NCBI GenBank assembly: GCA_024460105.1
Contig: JANFXS010000005.1
Span: forward strand, 1 to 64,000
Direction: 5' to 3'
Length of the DNA: 64,000 nucleotides
From: Anaerotignum faecicola
GTDB taxonomy: Bacteria; Bacillota; Clostridia; Lachnospirales; Anaerotignaceae
In this document: positions 17,973-24,818 of the stretch, one piece after another
How positions within the stretch are numbered: the first letter of the stretch is position 1
Layout of the letters: the number at the start of each line of letters is the position of its first letter
Position numbers and translations under genes: made by a program
Notes under the pieces: model-generated
What the model was told of the DNA's origin: nothing
Database searches by the model: none
Seen by the model: the letters and a program-made list of their open reading frames with translations, nothing else

Positions 17973-18482
17973 ATGGAAAAAAGCACGGCTTTACTGATTG
18001 ATAAAATGATTATGTATAATGCTCCGGATATTCGCCGCGTTAACCATGCGGTAAAGGTTTTGGGGATGTCAGCGGCCATCGGCGTGCGGGAAGGAGTGGA
18101 AAGCGGCGGCATGAAACTGCTTGAAGCCGCCGCCGTGCTTCATGATATAGGCATACATAAGGCGGAAGAACTGTATAACAGCACTGCCGGCAGCTATCAG
18201 CAGAAGCTGGGGCCCGAAGTTGCGGAGCCAATGCTTTCGGAATGTGGGTTTACCGATGAGGAAACTGAAAGGATATGTTATTTGATAGCTCATCATCATA
18301 CATACGGCCTTAAAGACGACAAAATACTTCAGATACTTATTGAGGCGGATTTTATAGTTAATATAGACGAGGGCAATATGTTTGACGGCAATAAATACGA
18401 AAGCATTTACAAAAAAATATTTGAAACAGATACGGGCAAAAAATATTTGAACGCTCTGCTTAGCGGGAAATTAGGGGAATAA
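17973..18482 (+). CDS. HD-domain phosphohydrolase
   Basis: A 169-residue protein. The metal ligands of the HD superfamily are present: an N-terminal His in RRVNHAVKV, HD in AAVLHDIGIHKAEE, and His residues in LIAHHHTYG, with a final Asp in EADFIVNID. Typical activities are nucleotide or phosphate-ester hydrolysis. The ATG lies 2 nt after the stop of the acetyltransferase, and its ribosome site GGAGG is inside that gene, implying translational coupling. The substrate is unknown. Confidence 0.88.
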   Translation: MEKSTALLIDKMIMYNAPDIRRVNHAVKVLGMSAAIGVREGVESGGMKLLEAAAVLHDIGIHKAEELYNSTAGSYQQKLGPEVAEPMLSECGFTDEETERICYLIAHHHTYGLKDDKILQILIEADFIVNIDEGNMFDGNKYESIYKKIFETDTGKKYLNALLSGKLGE

Positions 18483-18551
18483 CTCAATTTTTGTAAAGAG
18501 TAGGCCTTTAAATAACGGGACATAATAAATCTTTGTAAGGGGGATTTTATT

Positions 18552-19811
18552 ATGTCTAAATATATTATAAAAAAGTGCCCGCGTCTGGAAGGGCAGGTTG
18601 AAATAAGCGGCGCAAAAAATGCCGTTCTTCCCATACTTGCGGCATGTATACTTACAGAAAAAGAATGCGTCATAAATTCCGTGCCGCCGCTTGCCGATGT
18701 TTTTGTTATGCTGGAGATACTTAAATCTCTCGGCGCGGAAGTTAGTTATGACCAAAGCGCCAAAAAGGCAAAAATAAAGGCTGAGCGTATTTTGCGGGCA
18801 AAAGAGGAATACGACCTTGCGGGAAAACTGCGGGCGTCGTTTCTGATAATGGGCCCGCTTCTTGCCCGGAAAGGGCGCGCTAAAATACCGCTTCCGGGAG
18901 GCTGTCAAATAGGAACAAGGCCCGTTGACCTGCATTTAAAAGGATTTACGGAGCTAGGCGCCAAAACCAGACAGCTTCATGGTTTTATAGAGGCAAGATG
19001 CCATAAGCTTACAGGAGAACATATACACCTTGATTTTCCGAGCGTAGGGGCAACAGAAAATATAATGATGGCCGCCGTTATGGCGGAAGGCGTTACGGTT
19101 ATCGAAAATGCCGCCGTTGAACCCGAAATAGTTGATTTGGCGGAATTTCTTAATAAAATGGGCGCAAAAATATCTGATTACGGCACTAACACCATAACAA
19201 TAAAAGGGGTAAAATCGCTTAAAGGCGCGCGGCATACTGTGATACCGGACAGGATAGAAGCAGGGACGTTTATGGCCGCCGCCGCGATTACCGGAAGCGA
19301 AATAACAATTAAAAACGCCGATATCGATCATCTTGGAGCTATTACGGCTAAGCTCAAGGAGGCTAATGTGGAAACGGAAGTTATAAACGGGGGTTTAAAA
19401 GTATATCCGAAAGGGGAACTTACGGCGTTCGACCTTAAAACAATGCCGTATCCCGGCTTTCCTACAGATTTGCAGGCTGTTTTTATGAGCCTTGACGCCG
19501 TTGCAAAAGGCACGGGAGTTATAACCGAAACTGTTTTTGAAAACAGGTTCCTTCAGGCAGGAGAGCTTAACCGTATGGGAGCCGACATAAAAACCGACGG
19601 CAGGACGGCTGTTGTGGACGGCGTAAAAAAATTAATGGGAACGCAGGTGAAGGCTACGGATCTCCGTGCAGGGGCGGCGCTGATTGTGGCCGCGCTAAAG
19701 GCGGAAGGCGAAACGGAGATAGGCGACATATACCATATCGAAAGGGGATACTGTTCTATAGTTGAGAAATTTAAGGGCTTGGGAGCGCAGATCATAAGGG
19801 TTGAGGAATAG
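18552..19811 (+). CDS. murA: UDP-N-acetylglucosamine 1-carboxyvinyltransferase
   Basis: A 419-residue MurA enzyme that transfers enolpyruvate from PEP to UDP-GlcNAc, the first committed step of peptidoglycan synthesis. Lys22-Asn23 lie in ISGAKNAVLPILAA. The catalytic cysteine, Cys118, is in LPGGCQIGTRPVDLHLKGF, so the enzyme should be fosfomycin-sensitive. Length is normal. ATG 18552 follows AAGGGGG. Firmicutes often carry two MurA genes, and which one this is cannot be told. Confidence 0.96.
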   Translation: MSKYIIKKCPRLEGQVEISGAKNAVLPILAACILTEKECVINSVPPLADVFVMLEILKSLGAEVSYDQSAKKAKIKAERILRAKEEYDLAGKLRASFLIMGPLLARKGRAKIPLPGGCQIGTRPVDLHLKGFTELGAKTRQLHGFIEARCHKLTGEHIHLDFPSVGATENIMMAAVMAEGVTVIENAAVEPEIVDLAEFLNKMGAKISDYGTNTITIKGVKSLKGARHTVIPDRIEAGTFMAAAAITGSEITIKNADIDHLGAITAKLKEANVETEVINGGLKVYPKGELTAFDLKTMPYPGFPTDLQAVFMSLDAVAKGTGVITETVFENRFLQAGELNRMGADIKTDGRTAVVDGVKKLMGTQVKATDLRAGAALIVAALKAEGETEIGDIYHIERGYCSIVEKFKGLGAQIIRVEE

Positions 19812-19865
19812 TATTTCAGGCAAGGAAAGAAAATTATAATTTTTATAACGAACTTATACCGAGAG

Positions 19866-19890
19866 GGCGGCTTATTTAAGCCGCCTTTTT
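19866..19890 (+). terminator. Terminator after murA
   Basis: The perfect hairpin GGCGGCTTA / TTTAAGCCGCC is followed by TTTTT. Confidence 0.9.
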
Positions 19891-19985
19891 CGGTTTCTTC
19901 AGAAACAAAAGAACTTTGAATCCGTAACTTTAATTCCGTTAATATAAAGCAAAAATACGAATTTAGGATTATTATTATTTGTATA

Positions 19986-20013
19986 TTGAATTATTGGGAA
20001 TGTATGTTATAAT
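19986..20013 (+). promoter_or_regulatory. Promoter of the hemerythrin gene
   Basis: TTGAAT (19986-19991), 16-nt spacer, TATAAT (20008-20013). Confidence 0.65.
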
Positions 20014-20108
20014 GATTATAAAATAATAATTATTATTGTTTGTTTTAACATATATACAACGTAAAATTTTGGGAAAGTATTATTTTTTTATGTATAGGAG
20101 GAATACAT

Positions 20109-20513
20109 ATGTCTTACGCTTGGTCTAAAGACCTCGAAACCGGAAACGCCGCTATTGATCAGCAGCACAAAGAGCTTATTAACGCGGTAAATTCTTTACT
20201 TGACGCCTGTGCAAAGGGGCAGGGAAGGGAGAAAATCGTTTCAACCCTTAAATTTTTGCAGGATTATACGGTAAAACATTTCGGAGATGAGGAAGCGCTT
20301 CAGCTGAAATATAAATATCCCGGCTACAGTACGCATAAAGTTTATCATGAAGAATTTAAAAAGACTATACAGCAGATTGTACAGGAATATCAGTCTACGG
20401 GAGCGACTATTACCCTTGTGGCAAAAGTGAACAATAAAGTGGCGTCATGGCTTATAAACCATATTAAAAGGGAAGATGCAAAAGTAGCGGCGCATATTAA
20501 GTCGGTGAAATAA
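20109..20513 (+). CDS. Bacteriohemerythrin
   Basis: A 134-residue four-helix non-heme di-iron protein. The iron ligands are visible: His in AIDQQHKELINAVN, the HFGDEE motif, HKVYHEEF and the C-terminal HIKRED. Length matches single-domain bacteriohemerythrins, which bind O2 (or NO) and are common in anaerobes as oxygen scavengers or carriers. ATG 20109 follows AGGAGG. It is monocistronic with its own promoter and terminator. Confidence 0.95.
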   Translation: MSYAWSKDLETGNAAIDQQHKELINAVNSLLDACAKGQGREKIVSTLKFLQDYTVKHFGDEEALQLKYKYPGYSTHKVYHEEFKKTIQQIVQEYQSTGATITLVAKVNNKVASWLINHIKREDAKVAAHIKSVK

Positions 20514-20528
20514 AATATTGAATTGGCG

Positions 20529-20554
20529 GCAGGCGTTAAAATGCCTGCTTTTTT
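20529..20554 (+). terminator. Terminator of the hemerythrin gene
   Basis: GCAGGC / GCCTGC hairpin with an 8-nt loop and six T residues. Confidence 0.85.
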
Positions 20555-20758
20555 GGTGCAAAGTTTTAGACATATTAAATCCGTTTTATGAAGGTTACTG
20601 CCTGGTGATATATGTATACATATGCCGCGCGCGATTTCGGATGAATAATTTCCCATATTGACGGCGGGTCTGTTAATTTAAATTATAAAAAACGGCGGCT
20701 GTATAAAAAGATTGGAATTTATGCGGACAGTTTGCGAATAGTTTAACGCTTTATTGGC

Positions 20759-21011
20759 TTCAGTTTACAAGAGTATACCCGGTTAGCGGCGCAAAAGCTG
20801 TGTTAAATCTGCCTTCCGTGGGAACCGTGTCGCCTAACCGTGTTTGCTTTGCTCTTACGCCGATGACGTCCGTTAAAACTCTCCTACATCACAAGGGGAA
20901 AATTTTTTTCAGTTCAAGGCGCATATGCGCCGGAACAGCGGTTTATATGGTAAGCGTATGCAACACAGGAAATTTTTTATTTGCGTGGCATGCGTGGCCT
21001 TGTAAACTGAA
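20759..21011 (+). repeat. Dispersed inverted-end element, copy 2 (best ends)
   Basis: A 253-bp non-coding element bounded by perfect 13-bp inverted ends, TTCAGTTTACAAG (20759-20771) and CTTGTAAACTGAA (20999-21011). The core 20872-20921 (GTTAAAACTCTCC, CACAAGGGG, an A/T run, CAGTTCAAGGCGC) is shared with copies at 1.2 and 44.2 kb. A 14-bp palindrome, GGCGCATATGCGCC, follows the core. The second half carries ATTTTTTATTTGCGTGGC, matched in copy 3. No clear target-site duplication and no open frame of note. It resembles a MITE or a structured RNA element; I do not recognise the family. Confidence 0.8.
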
Positions 21012-21156
21012 TCTATAGAATTCCAAAATTATATATTCGCCGTAGGTTTAATTATTCGGACGCTGTATTATAGCTTTCGATGATTTTTCGGCGGAGAGAT
21101 GTTATTCGGCATTAGATGTAATTTAAGCGTGGAATAAATTCTTCGGTTTCTGATTG

Positions 21157-21187
21157 AAAAAGGCCCGGGATAGTTGTTTTCCCGGGC
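21157..21187 (-). terminator. Terminator for the CotJC-like gene
   Basis: Read on the minus strand, GCCCGGG and CCCGGGC pair around a 10-nt loop and are followed by CTTTTT. Confidence 0.8.
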
Positions 21188-21305
21188 GGAAGTTAATATA
21201 TAAAGCAGGGCGTTGGAATTACAATTTCCCTTTAACAAATATCCGCAGCTGAAATTGGCTTTCCGGCCCTGCGCCGTAGTTTTGCGAAAGCATGCCGCGC
21301 CGATC

Positions 21306-21877
21306 TTATTTCATAAAATCGGGTTTAGGCATAACGAAGAAATTGTTTTCGTTCAGATAATCGCGGACAATGTCAAGGGCTTCGCCGAAACGCTGGAAGT
21401 GTACGGTTTCCCTTTCGCGGAGGAATTTTAACGGCGCTATTACGTCGGGATCGTTTGTAAGGTCCAGAAGATAGTTGTAAGTTTTCAACGCCTTCTGTTC
21501 GGCGGCCATATTTTCATAAAGGTCGCATATTGGATCGCCGGACGACTGGAGATATGCGGCCGTGAAAGGAACGCCGCTTGCCGCCGACGGATAAACTCCA
21601 AGACCGTGCGCCACATAATACGGATCAAGGCCGGCTTCGATTATCTGTTTATCGGTAAGGCCTTGCGTTAACTGCTGGACAATAGCCCCCATCATTTCAA
21701 GATGCGCTATTTCTTCTGTGCCGATGTCGTTGCAGGTTGCTTTTGCCTGCGGCGTTACCATTGTAAAGCGTTGGCTTAGGTATCGGAGGAGCGCGCCGAG
21801 TTCTCCATCTCCGCCGCCATATGGCGGTTTGATATGGGGATTATGGAGCCATAGGCTCTTTGATTTAATATTGGCAT
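21306..21877 (-). pseudogene. cotJC: CotJC-type manganese catalase (spore coat), apparent frameshift near the start
   Basis: The body encodes a CotJC/manganese-catalase family protein: YGGGDGELGA, RYLSQRF, NDIGTEEIAHLEMMGAIV, GLDPYYVAHGLG, AAEQKALKTYNYLL and LRERETVHFQRFGEAL are typical and include di-Mn ligands. The matching N-terminus MPILNQRAYGSIIPISN starts at ATG 21877, but in another frame. The two frames would join if one C were added in AAACCG (about 21826) to read SNPPYGGG. As given, the catalase frame has no ATG, GTG or TTG before the conserved block. No clear ribosome site precedes ATG 21877, and an end of the dispersed element lies 50 bp upstream. A sequencing error is possible. 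Confidence 0.75.
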
Positions 21878-21926
21878 ATAAGAAACGATTATGGAAAACA
21901 AATGTATTTTTCCGCTTTATATAGTT

Positions 21927-21985
21927 TCGGTTTACAAGGGGGCGCACGGTTTTAACTGGCAGCGTAGGAGCGGGATAAAAAGTCA
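21927..21985 (+). repeat. Dispersed inverted-end element, end fragment (copy 4)
   Basis: TTCGGTTTACAAGG (21927-21940), then a short GC-rich stretch, GGTTTTAACTGG and CAGCG match the left end of copies 1 and 3 over about 45 bp. No core or opposite end follows. It lies in the upstream region of the broken CotJC-like gene and of the divergent lipoprotein. Confidence 0.6.
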
Positions 21986-22071
21986 ATAAAAAATAAAAAT
22001 TAAGTGGAAAAAACCACAAATATATGTTATATTGTATTAAAATACACAAATTTAAAGGGAGGTTTTTTATT

Positions 22072-22623
22072 ATGAGGAAAATTATGGTTTTTTTATCGGC
22101 CGTTTTAATGGCGGTAAGCATGGCGGCATGCAGCGGCGGCGGGGATAATGCGGAAACGGCGGTTTCGGGTTATTTGGACGCGCTGAAAGCTTATGACCTT
22201 GAAAAAAGCAACTCATATCTTGTTGAGGGCGACGAGGCGTATAATATGCTTGCTGAAAGCGGCGAGGAAATTAAAGAAGAAGAAAAAATTGTGATGAAGT
22301 ATTTATCATATGCGATCAAAGGGTATGAGGAAAACGGCGATACGGCGGTTGTAACTGTGGATATAACAAACGTAAATATGCAGGATGTTTTAAAGGCGTA
22401 TATGGCAGAAGGTTTGGCGGCGGCTTTTGAAAATCCTGAAATGACAGAAGAAGAAATGATGCAGATGCTTGTGGATGCTTTTGAAGCAAACAAAGACAAC
22501 ACGGTAACTACAACTGTTGACATTAACTTGACAAAAGCGGACGGAAGCTGGAAAGTTCAAACGGACGACGCGTTGTTTTCAGCTTTAATGGGCGGAATGT
22601 CCGCGGATTTATTCAATCAATAA
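22072..22623 (+). CDS. Small lipoprotein of unknown function
   Basis: A 183-residue exported lipoprotein. The start ATG 22072 follows GGGAGG by 8 nt; upstream in-frame codons lack a ribosome site. A hydrophobic signal ends in the lipobox MAAC with Cys20, then a glycine-rich linker. The mature part (AVSGYLDALKAYDLEKSNSY, then alternating helices and a beta strand TVTTTVDINLTKADGSWKV) resembles DUF4878/DUF5105-type lipoproteins of the NTF2-like fold. Function is unknown. It is acidic and methionine-rich (MTEEEMMQML). Confidence 0.85.
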   Translation: MRKIMVFLSAVLMAVSMAACSGGGDNAETAVSGYLDALKAYDLEKSNSYLVEGDEAYNMLAESGEEIKEEEKIVMKYLSYAIKGYEENGDTAVVTVDITNVNMQDVLKAYMAEGLAAAFENPEMTEEEMMQMLVDAFEANKDNTVTTTVDINLTKADGSWKVQTDDALFSALMGGMSADLFNQ

Positions 22624-23007
22624 CAGCAGAGGGCGGCTTTTTAAAAACAGCGGCGATCCTAAGATGTGTAAACGGCTTTAGGCGATTATCGATTTGCAAG
22701 GGCTAAATATCAACATAACTTTAAATACTGGCAAAACAACGATTGCTGAATCCGGGAAAATAATATTTAAATTAAAAAATAAAAATCGTTTTACAAAATT
22801 TTGATTTACAATTTCAGCACGGCAAAAGTGCGGCCGAAGATACATATTGCGTACCGTTTATATTTTGAAACGGATAGAAATCGCCCAAACTTATATTTGA
22901 ACCGCTGCGGATTGTGCAGGACGCATAATTCGCAGCGGTTCAAATTGTTTTGGCGTTTATTGCGGGCTTTTTGCAATATGCTTAAAAACTGTAGGCTTCC
23001 TTAAAGG
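22624..23007. other. Intergenic region between convergent lipoprotein and recombinase genes
   Basis: About 380 bp without a gene. It contains one long perfect inverted repeat (annotated separately). A 28-nt stretch from 22720 (TTTAAATACTGGCAAAACAA, then ATTGCT) resembles one at 58157-58185. Confidence 0.5.
22895..22945. terminator. Long perfect hairpin, probable bidirectional terminator
   Basis: ATTTGAACCGCTGCG (22895-22909) and CGCAGCGGTTCAAAT (22931-22945) are a perfect 15-bp inverted repeat with a 21-nt loop between two convergent genes. The T-tracts on either side are weak, so another role, such as a recombinase-related site, is not excluded. Confidence 0.55.
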
Positions 23008-24417
23008 TTAGAGATTGTTTTGATTTTGCCCGAAATCCTTTAAATAGACGTTGAGGGCGTCGTTTTTTTTGTCATATACTATTTTTTCCGCCGCAAACAT
23101 AATATTGCCGGTTTCTTCAAAGGGGAAATAATTTTTTATATCGGATGTTCGGTTTACGGCATTTTCATTTTCCAAAAGTTTTTTAACAGAGGCTATTTCG
23201 CGCATTATAGTTTCTTTGGAAGCCTTATATTCTTCGGCGCTGTCTATGCCGTCCAAATATGCGCTTTTGGCTTTTTCGAGTTTCTTATAAAGCTTTGCAA
23301 GGGCGGTTTTGGCGACGGCGGGCGGGTGCGGGCCTGTTTTTTTAACTTTTATATTATAGCTTTCAACGCCGTATTCCGAATGCAGTTTGTTAATGGCCGA
23401 CTGAATACTTTTTTCGATTTTATTTGAGGATACCGAATGTGAAAGAGGGCATAAACCCCTGTTATAATTTCCGCATTGCAGCTGACAGCCGCCGTTTTTA
23501 TAGCTTTCGCCGCATATTAGGGAAGAACCGCATATACTGCATTTAATTTTTCCGCTGAACCAATAATTTTTTGTATTGCCGCGCGGACATGGCCGCCGGA
23601 CGGGCAGGGCGTTTTGGACTTTGCCGAAGGTTTCCGGGCTTATTATTGGGGGAAAGTCGCCCTTTGAGATTATTGTTTGAGGGTTTTTGCCGCGGCCGGC
23701 TTTTCCGTTTGGCGTCCATCTGGAAAATCCGCAGTATACGGGGTTTTGCAGTATGTATTTAACCGCTCTGCTGTCGAAAGGATTGCGGCGTTTTGTTTTA
23801 AAACCGAGGGCGTTGAGTTTTTTTGAAACGGCGTTTAAAGTCATGCCGTTCATAAAAAGGCCGAATACCAGCCGCACTGCTTCCGCTTCGTTTTCGTCGA
23901 TTATAAGGCTTTTATCTTTGTTTTTATAGCCGAAAGGGGCGTGGGCCTGATATTCTCCGTTTTCCGCTTTTTTTATCATAGTTTTTTTGACTTCTTCGGC
24001 AAGGTTAAGGCTGTAGTATTCGGCCATTGCTTCAAGCATTGATTCGTATATAACTCCGAACTTCCCGTCGTCCGGAATAGGTTCTTTAATGCTTATAACG
24101 CGCACGCCGCAGTCTTTCTTTAAAAGCGCCTTATAAAGTACGCTGTCCTCACGGCTTCTTGCAAAACGGTCGTACTTATGGCACAGTATAACGTCAAAAG
24201 GCCGCGGCTTTTTTTTGGCGGCGCGTATCATTTCCATAAATGCGGGCCTGTGTTCGGCGCTTCTTCCGGAAATGCCTTCGTCGCTGAATATATATTTTTC
24301 TTCGACTGTAAAGCCATGGGCCTGTGCATATTCCATAAGTTCGGCCAGCTGGGCTTTCGGGGAGTATTCCGTTTGTTCGTCTGTGCTTACCCTTATGTAT
24401 AAAGCTGCCTTTGCGAT
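23008..24417 (-). CDS. Large serine recombinase, apparent AUC start
   Basis: A 469-residue site-specific recombinase. Read from ATC 24417 it begins IAKAALYIRVSTDEQTEYSP, with catalytic Ser11. The next ATG (24336) would remove this serine. GGGGTG lies 6 nt before the ATC in the mRNA sense, and a stop codon (TAA) immediately precedes the ATC in frame, so no other start can restore the domain. Further features are the resolvase core (FSDEGISGRS, CHKYDRFARSRED), a Recombinase domain (APFGYK, LNALGFKTKRRNPF), a zinc ribbon (CSICGSSLIC...CGNYNRGLC) and a C-terminal coiled coil. Large serine recombinases insert or excise phages and conjugative elements, yet no such cargo is seen here. The gene may use AUC inefficiently or be inactivated by an ATG-to-ATC change. 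Confidence 0.85.
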   Translation of the reverse strand: MAKAALYIRVSTDEQTEYSPKAQLAELMEYAQAHGFTVEEKYIFSDEGISGRSAEHRPAFMEMIRAAKKKPRPFDVILCHKYDRFARSREDSVLYKALLKKDCGVRVISIKEPIPDDGKFGVIYESMLEAMAEYYSLNLAEEVKKTMIKKAENGEYQAHAPFGYKNKDKSLIIDENEAEAVRLVFGLFMNGMTLNAVSKKLNALGFKTKRRNPFDSRAVKYILQNPVYCGFSRWTPNGKAGRGKNPQTIISKGDFPPIISPETFGKVQNALPVRRPCPRGNTKNYWFSGKIKCSICGSSLICGESYKNGGCQLQCGNYNRGLCPLSHSVSSNKIEKSIQSAINKLHSEYGVESYNIKVKKTGPHPPAVAKTALAKLYKKLEKAKSAYLDGIDSAEEYKASKETIMREIASVKKLLENENAVNRTSDIKNYFPFEETGNIMFAAEKIVYDKKNDALNVYLKDFGQNQNNL

Positions 24418-24550
24418 TTAGATCACCCCGTTTTGTGCTTTATTAGATGTTTATGACATAACGGCCCGTAATAGACGGCTTTAAATAAAGGAAATATTAT
24501 GTTATAGTACAAATTCTGTCCGTCATAAACCTGTTTTGGAGGCGGTTTAT

Positions 24551-24727
24551 ATGGAGTGTATAATTTTTGCGGTAAAAAACGGGGCGTATGTTCCCGTTGG
24601 CGAATTGGAAAAAAAAGAAAGGGAGGCTGTTGTGAAAGCTATGGACAAAGCCGCGATAACGGGCATTGAAAAAGGGTACGGCAACGAAGTGGTGGAAATA
24701 ATTGCCATTTTAAAAAATATTCTGTGA
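24551..24727 (+). CDS. 58-residue conserved-looking small protein divergent from the recombinase
   Basis: ATG 24551 has GGAGG 8 nt upstream. The product begins MECIIFAVKNGAYVPVG and continues with a charged helix (ELEKKEREAVVKAMDKAA) and a short hydrophobic C-terminus (VVEIIAILKNIL). It has no membrane segment or known motif. It is divergent from the recombinase, with about 130 bp between them, and could be a small regulator or directionality partner, but this rests on position only. Confidence 0.65.
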   Translation: MECIIFAVKNGAYVPVGELEKKEREAVVKAMDKAAITGIEKGYGNEVVEIIAILKNIL

Positions 24728-24818
24728 ATAAAACGGCTATATCCTTGTATACTTGCAATATTTGTGGCAAAATAAAATATTATAAAGTTGTTTTACACTA
24801 TAAAGAATGAGGAATATT

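Noticed and set aside
21713-21730. The full-length 271-codon minus-strand frame through the CotJC-like gene taken as an intact protein
   Set aside because: The first 100 residues derive from intergenic and repeat DNA and look non-protein; the start at 22121 lies inside the divergent lipoprotein gene.
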